53,104 nt of DNA, taken from assembly GCA_900759105.1 (NCBI GenBank), contig CAAETY010000087.1, positions 1-53,104 of the forward strand, read 5' to 3'. The notes beneath the pieces were generated by a model, which worked only from the letters and a program-made list of their open reading frames with translations, was not told where the DNA came from and did not search any database. A program made the translations under genes and the position numbers. Positions 16,834 to 24,974 of this stretch are shown here, in pieces; the stretch's first letter is position 1, and every line of letters starts with the position of its first letter. The DNA is from Peptococcaceae bacterium. GTDB taxonomy: Bacteria > Bacillota > Peptococcia > Peptococcales > Peptococcaceae.

Positions 16834-18213
16834 ATGAAAGCAGAAGATATTCAAGTATTGGTCGAGAACCAGCGCAGTTATTTCAGAAGTGGCGCTACCT
16901 TACCGGTAGAGGCGCGATTAAGTGTCCTGAAGTGCTTACTTCGTATGGTAGAACAAAATGAAGCGACGATTATTGCAGCATTGCAAGCAGATCTCGGAAA
17001 AGGTGTGACCGAGGCTACCATGTGTGAAATCGGCATGGTTAAAAGTGCGTTGCGTCATATGATAAAAAATGTACGTCGCTATGCGCGTGATAAAGTTGTC
17101 ATGACACCGCTGGCACAATTTCCGGCGTTGAGCATTAAAAAACCGGCACCTTATGGAGTGTGCTTGGTAATGAGTCCGTGGAATTATCCGTTCTTGCTTT
17201 CCATGGAGCCGCTCATAGAAGCTATTGCCGCCGGCAATACGGTGGTGCTGAAACCGAGTGCATATGCACCAAAAACAAGCATACTGTTAAAGCAGCTTCT
17301 TGGACGCCTTATAGATGCTCGTTGGGTGACGGTGGTGACAGGCGGTCGCGAAGAAAACAGTACGCTTTTATCACAGCACTTTGACAAGATTTTCTTTACC
17401 GGTAGCCAAGCAGTCGGCAAGGAAGTGATGCGCAGGGCGGCAGAGCACCTCACACCGGTTACCTTGGAACTTGGTGGCAAAAGCCCGTGCATTGTTGATT
17501 ATCGTGCCGATATCGAAATGGCAGCACGCCGCATCGTCTTTGGAAAATTTTTGAATTGCGGACAAACCTGTGTAGCACCGGATTATGTATTGTGCGATAG
17601 TCGCATCAAAGAGGAATTGGTGTGCGCAATTAAAGCGGAAATTGTTCGTCAATACGGCGCGAATCCGTTGCGCAATGCCGATTACGGTCGCATTGTGAAT
17701 GAAAAGCATTTTATGCGCTTGAGTACCTTGATGCAATCGGGCACTGTTGTTCATGGTGGCGAGATGGCACCGGATTGTTTGCAAATTGCACCGACGGTGT
17801 TAACCGATGTGACAGCAAATGATACGGTAATGCAAGAAGAAATTTTCGGTCCGATATTGCCAATTTTAACCTATGAGGATTTAGATATGGTTATAGACGA
17901 TATCAATGCCGGCGCACATCCATTGGCACTCTATATTTTTACAAAGAATCGCTATGTGGCACGAAAGGTTATGACAGCGTGTCAATTTGGCGGTGGCTGT
18001 GTCAACGATACCATCATTCATTTGGCAAACAATCGCTTGCCGTTTGGTGGAGTAGGTGAAAGCGGGATGGGAAGCTATCACGGACTTGCAGGCTTTTATG
18101 CCTTTAGTCATGAAAAAAGCATTGTCCATAAAAGCACGCTCATTGATTTGCCGATACGCTATCAGCCATACACCGTGCTCCATGACCGCTTGATTCGACT
18201 GTTTATGCGTTAA
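16834..18213 (+). CDS. Aldehyde dehydrogenase family protein, class 3-like
   Basis: NAD(P)-dependent aldehyde dehydrogenase of 459 residues. Motifs: SPWNYPFLLSMEPLIEAIAAG and VVLKPS (cofactor binding), FTGSQAVGKEVM, the general base Glu in VTLELGGKSPCIV, the catalytic Cys in LNCGQTCVAP and EEIFGPILPIL. The short length and the C-terminal PFGGVGESGMGSYHG region are typical of class 3/fatty or aromatic aldehyde dehydrogenases. ATG 16834 follows AGAAGGAG; the frame extends to 16816 without support. Single gene with its own promoter. Substrate unknown; oxidation of medium-chain or semialdehyde products of fermentation is plausible but not shown. Confidence 0.92.
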   Translation: MKAEDIQVLVENQRSYFRSGATLPVEARLSVLKCLLRMVEQNEATIIAALQADLGKGVTEATMCEIGMVKSALRHMIKNVRRYARDKVVMTPLAQFPALSIKKPAPYGVCLVMSPWNYPFLLSMEPLIEAIAAGNTVVLKPSAYAPKTSILLKQLLGRLIDARWVTVVTGGREENSTLLSQHFDKIFFTGSQAVGKEVMRRAAEHLTPVTLELGGKSPCIVDYRADIEMAARRIVFGKFLNCGQTCVAPDYVLCDSRIKEELVCAIKAEIVRQYGANPLRNADYGRIVNEKHFMRLSTLMQSGTVVHGGEMAPDCLQIAPTVLTDVTANDTVMQEEIFGPILPILTYEDLDMVIDDINAGAHPLALYIFTKNRYVARKVMTACQFGGGCVNDTIIHLANNRLPFGGVGESGMGSYHGLAGFYAFSHEKSIVHKSTLIDLPIRYQPYTVLHDRLIRLFMR

Positions 18214-18242
18214 AATGCTTGTGAAAACGGTCATTATATTAA

Positions 18243-18271
18243 TTGACAAGTAAACCACAGAAGCGTATTTT
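18243..18271 (+). promoter_or_regulatory. Promoter of the CGGC-domain gene
   Basis: TTGACA (18243-18248), 17-nt spacer, TATTTT (18266-18271). Confidence 0.6.
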
Positions 18272-18316
18272 TGATACAAAACAAATTATATGATTGTTAT
18301 TAGAGGAGGAGTCATA

Positions 18317-18652
18317 ATGAAAGTTGGAATTATTCGTTGCATGATGACAGAAGACTATTGCCCGGGTGTTAAGGATTTCAAAGCAGTGCGTGAAAAAACC
18401 GGTGGCTTTGAAGGCATCGAAGAGGATATTGAAATTGTAGGGTTTATCAACTGTGGTGGTTGCCCGGGAAAAAAATCCGTACTTCGTGCGCGTCAGCTTG
18501 TTAAGTTCGGTGCAGACACCATCGCGTTTACCAGCTGCATCACCAAGGGCAACCCAATCGGTTATCCTTGCCCATTTGCAAAGAAAATGCAAGAGCTCAT
18601 TGCCAAGGACCTTGGCGATCAAGTGAAATTCGTGGATTATACCCATCTTTAA
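18317..18652 (+). CDS. CGGC domain-containing protein
   Basis: Small cytoplasmic protein of 111 residues containing a CGGC domain: Cys near the N-terminus (IIRCMMTEDYC), the signature FINCGGCPGKK in the middle and FTSCITKGNPIGYPCPFAKK towards the end. The conserved Cys spacing suggests metal or Fe-S binding or a redox role; the family is found mainly in anaerobes and its function is unknown. ATG 18317 has GGAGGAG 6 nt upstream; the frame extends to 18290 without a ribosome binding site. It is a single gene between its own promoter and a bidirectional terminator. Confidence 0.88.
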   Translation: MKVGIIRCMMTEDYCPGVKDFKAVREKTGGFEGIEEDIEIVGFINCGGCPGKKSVLRARQLVKFGADTIAFTSCITKGNPIGYPCPFAKKMQELIAKDLGDQVKFVDYTHL

Positions 18653-18655
18653 GAT

Positions 18656-18690
18656 AAAAAAACTCAGTGCCGTTCGCACTGAGTTTTTTT
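18656..18690. terminator. Bidirectional intrinsic terminator
   Basis: Stem AAAAAAACTCAGTGC/GCACTGAGTTTTTTT with loop CGTTC between convergent genes. Confidence 0.93.
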
Positions 18691-18698
18691 GTTGGAGA

Positions 18699-20102
18699 TT
18701 ATTTTGTTAAACGCCAGATAGCATCGGCAAAAATGGCGGTGCCGCTTTCGAGGTCGGAGAGCACAAGGCTTTCGTTTGGCTGATGGATAACAACGTCGCT
18801 ATCGGGCATGGTCATGCCAAAAGCCACGCCGTGATCTAAAATATGAGCGTAGGTGATACCACCGATGGAACGTTCTTGTGCAGGCTTGCCGGTGTGGTCG
18901 CGGTAAACGGTGAGCAGGGTATCAACCAATGGGTCATCGGCCGGGATGTAGTGCACAGGTTTGCAGTGTTGAGGCTCTGCACGCTTTAAGCCGAAGCTTT
19001 GGGTATCAAGCTTAGAAAGGATTTCTTCCATCGTGGTGCTGCGTGGAAAACGGATATTTAAGGTAATGCGCCCAATCCCTTTGTTAAAACGGATAATGCC
19101 CGGATTCATGCTGACATCGCCCATCACATCATCGTGACTGGCGATGCCCAATGCATTGCCATAGAAATCGCGGTGCAGGGTTTGGCCCAAGAAACGCACA
19201 AATTTGTTGGCACCGCCCAAATCATAGGCAGAGAGGAAATGGGCAAGATAGGTGGCCGCATTGACGCCGACTTCAGGCTCCATACCATGAGCAGAGGCAC
19301 CGTGGCAGTGTACGGTTACTTGACCGTCACCGATGGTGCATTCGCCACTGACCTCAGGATAACGCTTTAAGAAGCATTGAAAATCGTAGTTCATACGCTT
19401 GAGTCCTAAGGCTTTGACGGTGGCAGTTGCGTCTTCCGGCACAACATTGGTACGTTTGCCGGCGTTAAAGGTGAGCAGGGTGCCGTCATAGCCGCGGTCT
19501 TTACCGACAAAGGAAAACGGCAAATCCATCAGACCTTTTTCACCGTTGATAATTGGAAAGTCCGCATCCGGTGAAAATGCCATATCCGGCTTTGGCATTT
19601 TTGCAAAATAGCGGTCCATACATTCCCAATTGCTTTCTTCATCGGTGCCAAGGATGAGGTGAATTTGACAATTGGGTTTCACACCGGCATCGCGTAAAAG
19701 CTTCAACGCGTAGTAGCAAGCCATTGCCGGTCCTTTATCATCGGAGGTGCCACGTCCATAGAGCCGTCCATCACGTTCGCTGGCTTCAAAGGCCGGACTG
19801 TCCCACTTACCGGTAGCCGGTACGACATCCAAGTGTGCCAGGAGCCCTAAAATTTTTTCACCCTCGCCATAACGAATCACGCCGGCCACATTGTCTACGT
19901 TTTCGGTGTCAAAACCGTCTTTGGCAGCCAAATCAAGCATGTACTGAAGCGCTGCCGCCGGGCCGGGACCGAAAGGCGCTTGAGGGGTAGCAAGGCTGTC
20001 ATCACGTACACTTTCAATGGCAATCAACGGTTTGAGGTCGCCAAGCAATTCCTTTTGGCATGCCTGGGCGGCTTCTTTCCAATAACTGGTGGATAATTCC
20101 AT
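18699..20102 (-). CDS. M20-family dipeptidase, PepV-like
   Basis: Zinc metallopeptidase of 467 residues that releases amino acids from dipeptides in the cytoplasm. Metal and catalytic motifs: His-Asp in LAHLDVVPATGKW, Asp in GRGTSDDKGPAMACYYAL, the Glu pair in GTDEESNWECMDRYF and Asp in SPDADFPIINGEKG, with a C-terminal His in DSDVVIHQPNESL. The lid-domain insertion and length match PepV of lactic acid bacteria and Bacillus. ATG 20102 lies about 10 nt after GGAG; a TTG two codons upstream (20108) is less likely. Monocistronic, convergent with the CGGC gene. It suggests peptide-based nutrition, in line with the amino-acid genes elsewhere in the window. Confidence 0.92.
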   Translation of the reverse strand: MELSTSYWKEAAQACQKELLGDLKPLIAIESVRDDSLATPQAPFGPGPAAALQYMLDLAAKDGFDTENVDNVAGVIRYGEGEKILGLLAHLDVVPATGKWDSPAFEASERDGRLYGRGTSDDKGPAMACYYALKLLRDAGVKPNCQIHLILGTDEESNWECMDRYFAKMPKPDMAFSPDADFPIINGEKGLMDLPFSFVGKDRGYDGTLLTFNAGKRTNVVPEDATATVKALGLKRMNYDFQCFLKRYPEVSGECTIGDGQVTVHCHGASAHGMEPEVGVNAATYLAHFLSAYDLGGANKFVRFLGQTLHRDFYGNALGIASHDDVMGDVSMNPGIIRFNKGIGRITLNIRFPRSTTMEEILSKLDTQSFGLKRAEPQHCKPVHYIPADDPLVDTLLTVYRDHTGKPAQERSIGGITYAHILDHGVAFGMTMPDSDVVIHQPNESLVLSDLESGTAIFADAIWRLTK

Positions 20103-20232
20103 TGTCAATCATCTCCTATTTCAAAGCCCTAAGTGTAGGGAAATCTTGTCTATCCTTACTATAGCAAATAATGAAGAAAAATGTCGAGAATTCGCAAATA
20201 ATGGAGGTTTAGTGAAGATAACGTGGAGGTTG

Positions 20233-20261
20233 TTTTCAAATACCACAAAAAGTCCTATAAT
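20233..20261 (+). promoter_or_regulatory. Promoter of the AI-2E family gene
   Basis: TTTTCA (20233-20238), 17-nt spacer, TATAAT (20256-20261). Confidence 0.55.
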
Positions 20262-20306
20262 GTATAAATGGTAAATGAAATAGCAATTTATTGAGGGAGA
20301 TGACAC

Positions 20307-21512
20307 ATGGAACAACCAAAAATATCAATTCCGCGCGTGTTGCTCTTTATATTTGCGGTGGCATTGATTATTTATTCTGTTTTTAACATGGATACCATGC
20401 TGGAATTTATTAAAAACAGTATTGTTTTAATCAAGCCCTTTTTAATAGGGGCTGTGATTGCATTTGTACTCAATGTCCCATTGCGATTTTTTGAGCACCA
20501 TGTATTTTGTCACATCAAACATCCGAAATTTAAAAAAGTAGAACGGGGACTATCCATACTGCTGTCACTATTATTGGTATGGGTTGCATTGAGCCTTGTG
20601 GTGCGCATTGTCGTGCCGCAGCTGATTGAATCAATCTCATTGCTCGTATCAACGATTCCGGGATATGTCGATTATTTGACGAACTTCCTGAGCGAATATG
20701 AAAATGACAGCGAAGCCATAGCCAATTTTGTAAAACAAATCGAAAGCATCTCACCGCAAACCTTGGAACAATACACCATGAACTGGTTAAATGACCAAGT
20801 AACGGCACACGCTCTGTTGAGCTCCGCCTTTATGTCGACAGTGGGCATTGTATCCTCTGTGGCTGCCGGTGTCATTAACTTCTTTGTGGCTTTTGTATTT
20901 GCGATTTACATTCTTGGCAGCAAGGAAAAATTGGCAGTGCAGGCAAGAAAAATTTGCTTTGCATTCTTTAATAGAATGCACGCCGCTTATTTGGTGCATG
21001 TGGCACAAGTCAGCTTTGCCAAAATGTACAGCTTTATCACCGGTCAGCTTACCGAAGCGGTGATTTTAGGCTCCTTATGTACCATTGGGATGATCATATT
21101 CCGCTTGCCTTATGCCGGTATGATAGGCGTACTTACCGGCTTCTGTGCCTTGATTCCAATATTCGGGGCCTTTATCGGTGGGGCAGTTGGTGCCCTGTTA
21201 ATCTTTACCGTGAGCCCAATCAAGGCGTTGACCTTTGTGATTTTCTTGGCTATTTTGCAGCAAATTGAAGGGAACTTCATTTATCCGAAAGTGGTAGGAA
21301 GCTCAGTGGGCTTGCCGGCCATGTGGACCTTGTTCGCCATCACCATCGGGGGTGCGTTGATGGGTCTGATAGGGATGATGCTCTTTGTGCCACTGTGTGC
21401 CATTGTTTACTTCTTGTTTACGGAAATTGTGGCAGGGCGCCTAAAAAAGAACAATATCTCACCGGATGATGAAATGATTCAGTATGGTTTAAAAGAAGAA
21501 ATACGGTTATAA
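20307..21512 (+). CDS. AI-2E family transporter (PerM/YtvI-like membrane protein)
   Basis: Polytopic membrane protein of 401 residues with about eight helices: two at the N-terminus (10-55), a long periplasmic-type amphipathic insert (about 100-175; LSEYENDSEAIANFVKQIES) and a cluster from about 185 to 375 with the conserved stretch GVLTGFCALIPIFGAFIGG and QIEGNFIYPKVVG. These are the hallmarks of the family that includes TqsA and YtvI. Members have been linked to AI-2 export, Na+/H+ exchange or permeability; no specific substrate can be assigned. GGGAG lies 7 nt before the ATG. The preQ1 riboswitch follows directly, so downstream genes are separately controlled. Confidence 0.9.
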   Translation: MEQPKISIPRVLLFIFAVALIIYSVFNMDTMLEFIKNSIVLIKPFLIGAVIAFVLNVPLRFFEHHVFCHIKHPKFKKVERGLSILLSLLLVWVALSLVVRIVVPQLIESISLLVSTIPGYVDYLTNFLSEYENDSEAIANFVKQIESISPQTLEQYTMNWLNDQVTAHALLSSAFMSTVGIVSSVAAGVINFFVAFVFAIYILGSKEKLAVQARKICFAFFNRMHAAYLVHVAQVSFAKMYSFITGQLTEAVILGSLCTIGMIIFRLPYAGMIGVLTGFCALIPIFGAFIGGAVGALLIFTVSPIKALTFVIFLAILQQIEGNFIYPKVVGSSVGLPAMWTLFAITIGGALMGLIGMMLFVPLCAIVYFLFTEIVAGRLKKNNISPDDEMIQYGLKEEIRL

Positions 21513-21519
21513 TAAAAGA

Positions 21520-21553
21520 ACTGGTTCGAAATCTTCCCAGTATAAAAAACTAA
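21520..21553 (+). ncRNA. PreQ1-I riboswitch aptamer
   Basis: P1 stem ACTGG (21520-21524)/CCAGT (21537-21541), loop beginning with the conserved TTC after GG and ending in CCC, followed by the A-rich tail TATAAAAAACTAA (21541-21553). The GGTTC...CCC...AAAAAACTAA layout matches the Bacillus subtilis queC-leader preQ1 aptamer as I remember it, nearly base for base in the tail. This class binds 7-aminomethyl-7-deazaguanine and normally lowers expression of queuosine synthesis or uptake genes. Confidence 0.88.
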
Positions 21554-21555
21554 AG

Positions 21556-21633
21556 ACGTTGCTTGTATGAAGTAACATTAGCAGGCGGCTGCACCTTGGT
21601 GTGGTTGCCTGTTTGTGTGATACAAGCAAGCGT
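21556..21633 (+). promoter_or_regulatory. Large hairpin between preQ1 aptamer and ribosome binding site
   Basis: ACG-TTGCTTGTAT (21556-21568) pairs with ATACAAGCAA-g-CGT (21620-21633), enclosing a second stem, AGCAGGC (21580-21586) with GCCTGTT (21607-21613), capped by GCTGCAC/GTGTGGT around CTTG. Twelve unpaired bases (21569-21580) and TTGTGTG (21613-21619) flank the inner stem. The outer stem ends one base before AAGGAGG. It is either the expression platform or a second aptamer; there is no T run, so translational control is more likely than termination. Confidence 0.65.
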
Positions 21634-21647
21634 AAGGAGGAATAGGT

Positions 21648-21686
21648 ATGCTTCTACCACAACATTTGCGGGGGAATGCGGCATGA
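21648..21686 (+). CDS. 12-codon leader ORF MLLPQHLRGNAA
   Basis: ATG at 21648 sits 7 nt after a strong AAGGAGG (21634-21640), the best ribosome binding site in this leader. The ORF encodes 12 residues and its TGA overlaps the ATG of the S component (ATGA at 21683-21686). The S-component start has only a weak GGGGG upstream, so the leader peptide probably works by translational coupling under riboswitch control. No transcription-attenuation codon run is visible. Whether the peptide itself has a function is unknown. Confidence 0.6.
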   Translation: MLLPQHLRGNAA

Positions 21687-22228
21687 GTCGTCGCAAAACC
21701 ACACCCCTTGTTTTTGCAGCCCTTGGCGTATGCCTCAATATGATTGGCAGTTTTTTGGCAATGATCATGCATCTGCCGATTTATATGGACACAGTAGGGA
21801 CCATCTTTGTTTCGCTTTTTTGCGGACCGGCCTATGGTATTTCTTGTGCACTCTTATCAAGCTTGACCAATGCAGTGTTTGATCCGTTTGCAATACCGTT
21901 TATCCCTAATGGCATTGTTGCAGCGGTGTTTGCAAGCTTGCTTCGAAAACCGCACTTTGAGAAAATGCCGGTAATGCTAAAAACGTTGGTGATTTCTCTG
22001 CCGTGCTCTATCGTAAGTGCAAGCATCAGCGCCTACATTTTTGGCGGAATTACCTCAGCGGCATCGAGCTATATTGTGCAATTTTTGTACGGGGTACTAC
22101 ATTTGCCACTGGTAGCGAGCGCATTCATTGTGCAAGTAGGGACCGATTATTTGGACAAGCTCATCATTCTTACGATTGTGACCTTGTTTATTGCGCGTAT
22201 CCCCACACATATTAAAGAAAAAATTTAG
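21683..22228 (+). CDS. ECF transporter S component, probably queuosine/queuine/preQ1 specific (QrtT-like)
   Basis: Substrate-binding membrane subunit of an energy-coupling factor transporter, 181 residues, about six helices (10-30, 36-55, 62-75, 90-115, 120-140, 145-172). The motif MHLPIYMDTVGTIFVSLFCGP followed by LLSSLTNAVFDP, here given in parts, is that of a family of vitamin-type S components. The preQ1-I riboswitch in its leader is the main argument for a queuosine-precursor substrate; the sequence does not look like the short QueT family, so a QrtT-type protein is more likely (inference). No EcfA/EcfT genes are in the window; shared ECF modules are normal. Start chosen by overlap with the leader ORF; the open frame upstream to 21563 is riboswitch RNA, not protein. 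Confidence 0.8.
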   Translation: MSRRKTTPLVFAALGVCLNMIGSFLAMIMHLPIYMDTVGTIFVSLFCGPAYGISCALLSSLTNAVFDPFAIPFIPNGIVAAVFASLLRKPHFEKMPVMLKTLVISLPCSIVSASISAYIFGGITSAASSYIVQFLYGVLHLPLVASAFIVQVGTDYLDKLIILTIVTLFIARIPTHIKEKI

Positions 22229-22316
22229 AAATTTGTCATCAAATCCGTATGTCTTGGCGAAGACGCTATGATATAGTAGCGATGTCAAGAATACCTTGTT
22301 GACATGGAGGAGAATT

Positions 22317-23429
22317 ATGAAAAACTTAAAGAACAAATTGATTTCAGCAACCTTGATTCTTGGCTTGCTGGCATCCCCAATGGCAGCATTGGCAGATGCT
22401 GCTGTTGGCGATCAAATTGTGACCTTGGGTACCAACTTGAGCCAACAACAACGCCAAGAAGTATTACAATATTTCGGAACCAAGCAAAATGCACAAATTA
22501 TCGATGTTGATATCTCCGAAGAACGCGCTTATTTAAGCGGCAAAGTGCCGGATGCGCAAATCGGAAACAGCACCAACTCCTGTGCAATGATTACCTATAC
22601 CAGCAAAGGCAGCGGTGTCAATGTAACCACCCACAACATCAACTATGTGACTCCGGATGCGTACAAGAGCGCGATTTTGACTGCCGGTATTAACGACGCA
22701 GACGTGCAAGTAACCGCGCCAATCGAAGTCAGCGGGACCGGCGCCCTCACCGGGATTATGAAAGCATACGAAGTTTCTACCGGTAAGAAAATTGACGAAG
22801 ACGTAAAGCAAGCAGCAACCTCGGAGCTTGTAACCAATGCAGACCTTGGCCAAGTTATTGGTGACAAGCAAGCAAACGAAGTCATTAACACCATTAAGCA
22901 AGAAATTGCCGATAAAGACCCAAAAAATGAAGCGGATTTAAGAGCCATCATCGACAACGTATTGGCGCAATTGGGCGTTACCCTCACCGATGAACAGTAC
23001 AATCAATTACTTGATATGGTAAAGCAATTGGCAGCATTGGACATTGACTGGAACTCCCTTGCAAAGAACGTATCCGGTCTTGTCGGTCAAGCAAGCAACT
23101 ACCTCAAAACCGATGAAGGCCAAGGCATGTTGGTTAAATTGCAAAACCTGCTCAACGACTTCATTGATTGGCTCCGCAGTGTCTTTGGCGGCGGCAGTAA
23201 TGATTCCGGCAACGTCAATGAAAATGTTGAAACAACCGAACCGGAAACCAATAACCAAACCGCTACGGATAACACAACAACCGTACAAAACAATGACGCC
23301 ACCCAAGACGCAACAGTGAACAACAATGAAAATGTCGCTCCGGCAGAACCGGAAGAACCTGCAGTTCAAGAACCGGCCACTGATGCCGGCACAGCAACCG
23401 ATAGCGAAAACGCCGCACCGGTTCAGTAA
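22317..23429 (+). CDS. Secreted DUF1002-like protein (YpuA-like)
   Basis: Exported protein of 370 residues: signal peptide (1-27, ending MAALADA), a globular domain of about 270 residues beginning VGDQIVTLGTNLSQQQRQEV and containing CAMITYTSKGSGVNVTTHNI and TGIMKAYEVSTGKKI, both typical of DUF1002, then a low-complexity Asn/Thr/Glu/Pro-rich tail of about 75 residues. There is no sortase motif, lipobox or SLH domain, so it is probably released or loosely wall-associated. The family has no defined function. ATG 22317 follows GGAGGAG. Single gene ended by a strong hairpin. Confidence 0.85.
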   Translation: MKNLKNKLISATLILGLLASPMAALADAAVGDQIVTLGTNLSQQQRQEVLQYFGTKQNAQIIDVDISEERAYLSGKVPDAQIGNSTNSCAMITYTSKGSGVNVTTHNINYVTPDAYKSAILTAGINDADVQVTAPIEVSGTGALTGIMKAYEVSTGKKIDEDVKQAATSELVTNADLGQVIGDKQANEVINTIKQEIADKDPKNEADLRAIIDNVLAQLGVTLTDEQYNQLLDMVKQLAALDIDWNSLAKNVSGLVGQASNYLKTDEGQGMLVKLQNLLNDFIDWLRSVFGGGSNDSGNVNENVETTEPETNNQTATDNTTTVQNNDATQDATVNNNENVAPAEPEEPAVQEPATDAGTATDSENAAPVQ

Positions 23430-23445
23430 TGAATTAAATACACAG

Positions 23446-23475
23446 AAGGTCACTCATAATGAGTGGCCTTTTTTT
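23446..23475 (+). terminator. Intrinsic terminator of the DUF1002-like gene
   Basis: Stem AAGGTCACTCA/TGAGTGGCCTT with loop TAA and seven T, 16 nt after the stop. Confidence 0.9.
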
Positions 23476-23635
23476 GTATATGAGAAATCTACAATTTTGC
23501 AGCAGTTATCCACAACTTTTGATTGTGCTTAGAATGATAGAAAAGCATATGGGTGTTTTACATTGAAAAAAGGGGTTTTATAATTAGAGTAAGATATAAT
23601 GATACAAATCTCTTGAGGTGGAAGGAGGATACGTA

Positions 23636-24460
23636 GTGGCTATTTTGAAAGCAGAAAATCTCAGTCTCAAGCGTGGCTCGAAATATGTGATAAAAGATGT
23701 AAATTGGGAAATTCAAAAAGGCGAAAATTGGGTGCTTTTCGGATTGAACGGTTGCGGAAAAACCACATTGCTGAGTATTCTAGCCGGATACCAAAGCGGT
23801 AACCAAGGTGATAATTATATTTATGATCAATGTGTGGATGAAGAAAACTTTATCGACTTAAGACAAAATATTGGTTTTGTTAGCGGTTCATTTTTTGACC
23901 GGTACTTATGCAAGGAAATTGTTTCTGAAATTGTATTGGCAGGGAAATATGGAACATTGGGATTTCAGAATGAAGAGCCTAGTGACAAAGATATTCGTAA
24001 GGCGAATGAGCTATTACGTAGATTTGGGTTAGAGAAGCGAGCACGCTATCCGTATAATACCCTTTCCAGAGGACAACAACAAAAGGTTCTTATTGCACGA
24101 GCATTGATGGCTGAACCAAAAATTCTCGTGTTGGATGAGCCGTGTAGTGGATTGGATATTTTCTCCAGAGAAATATTTTTGCATATGATTGAGCAGCTGG
24201 CAGATGAAGCGGATTTATCAATTATATATGTAACGCATCATACAGAAGAAATTCTGCCTTTTTTTGAAAAAGCGGCTTTAATGCGTGATGGCAGTATTGC
24301 TGTTCAAGGCTCATTGAAGGAAGTTTTTACTGATGAAGTATTGACAGATTTCTTTGGAATGAATGCAAATGTTATATGGACTGATCAGCATTTCTTTATT
24401 AACTTAGATTTTAGTGAAAAATACCGGCCAAAGCATGCTTTCAAGACAAACAACGTATAG
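23636..24460 (+). CDS. Orphan ABC ATP-binding protein (YlmA/ModF-like)
   Basis: Single-domain ABC ATPase of 274 residues: Walker A FGLNGCGKTTLLS, Q-loop IGFVSGSF, signature TLSRGQQQKVLIARAL, Walker B ILVLDEPCSGLD and switch His in VTHHTEE. The Gln-rich LSRGQQQK signature and a C-terminal extension of about 50 residues resemble YlmA and the halves of ModF. There is no permease or binding protein nearby, so it may not be a transporter subunit. GTG 23636 is chosen because AAGGAGG (23622-23628) lies 7 nt upstream; the longer frame begins inside that site. Followed 11 nt later by the zinc-ribbon gene, which it probably works with. TATAAT lies at 23595-23600. Confidence 0.87.
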   Translation: MAILKAENLSLKRGSKYVIKDVNWEIQKGENWVLFGLNGCGKTTLLSILAGYQSGNQGDNYIYDQCVDEENFIDLRQNIGFVSGSFFDRYLCKEIVSEIVLAGKYGTLGFQNEEPSDKDIRKANELLRRFGLEKRARYPYNTLSRGQQQKVLIARALMAEPKILVLDEPCSGLDIFSREIFLHMIEQLADEADLSIIYVTHHTEEILPFFEKAALMRDGSIAVQGSLKEVFTDEVLTDFFGMNANVIWTDQHFFINLDFSEKYRPKHAFKTNNV

Positions 24461-24471
24461 GAGGGAACAAA

Positions 24472-24849
24472 ATGGCAAAGAATCCGCAAAAAATATTAGA
24501 GCGCTCAGAACGTTGTGTTTGCCGTATGTGTGGAGGCCCGTTAGAACCAAAAATTGTCATTTATAATAAATACGGTGGTTCCGGCTTGGAACTGTATTGT
24601 CCGCACTGTGGAAAAATCGAATATGGCACAGAACCTGAAATTTATCGTTTGGCAAAGGATTATGTTGAAAACGTAGAATATGATTATTTTGTTGAAATGG
24701 AAGCAGATGAGCGACATAAACAGTTAAATGTCGCAAAGGTGTGCGAAACCTTAAGCTGGGCATTCAAAAAGCTTGAAGTGATGGACAGCAAAGGCATGCA
24801 CGTTGATAAGTGCTGCAATTTTGATTATGAAGAGGAGCTTGAATTTTAA
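24472..24849 (+). CDS. Uncharacterised zinc-ribbon protein
   Basis: I do not recognise the family. The 125-residue acidic protein has a likely zinc ribbon: CVCRMCGGPL near residues 15-24 and YCPHCGKIEYG near 42-52, two CxxC knuckles separated by about 25 residues. The rest (EPEIYRLAKDYVENVEYDYF and CETLSWAFKKLEVMDS) looks helical, and another Cys pair (KCCNFDYEEE) lies at the C-terminus. Cytoplasmic; no signal or membrane segment. Ribosome binding site AGGAGG 7 nt before the ATG. It forms a two-gene operon with the orphan ABC ATPase and ends in a terminator, so a joint regulatory or translation-related role is possible but unsupported. Confidence 0.75.
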   Translation: MAKNPQKILERSERCVCRMCGGPLEPKIVIYNKYGGSGLELYCPHCGKIEYGTEPEIYRLAKDYVENVEYDYFVEMEADERHKQLNVAKVCETLSWAFKKLEVMDSKGMHVDKCCNFDYEEELEF

Positions 24850-24854
24850 CGCGT

Positions 24855-24882
24855 AAAGTGGCTGTTATCAGCCGCTTTTTTT
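24855..24882 (+). terminator. Intrinsic terminator after the zinc-ribbon gene
   Basis: Stem AAAGTGGCTG/CAGCCGCTTT with loop TTAT and a T run. Confidence 0.9.
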
Positions 24883-24897
24883 ATTTGAATAAGTTTA

Positions 24898-24974
24898 GTC
24901 ACAGTTTTTGGTTGTGACCGAACGATAAATGTGCCAAAAAGTGGTTTCTCAATAACGAAAAATCTATGTATGAT
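24898..24974 (+). promoter_or_regulatory. Putative LysR-regulated promoter of the MFS gene
   Basis: Box CACA-N5-TGGTTGT at 24900-24915, inside the wider inverted repeat GTCACA/TGTGAC (24898-24918). After exactly 53 nt comes TATGAT (24969-24974). A poor -35 (TTCTCA, in TTTCTCAAT) lies 17 nt upstream of the -10, as expected for an activator-dependent promoter. The same architecture with the same spacing occurs before the AlkP gene. Confidence 0.72.

Noticed and set aside
21563..21682. N-terminal 40 residues in frame ahead of the S component
   Set aside because: This stretch is the structured RNA leader; no ribosome binding site precedes it and the encoded residues do not look like an S-component N-terminus.
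23506..23514. Perfect DnaA box TTATCCACA
   Set aside because: A single copy with no cluster, no AT-rich unwinding element and no dnaA or dnaN nearby; not evidence for an origin.
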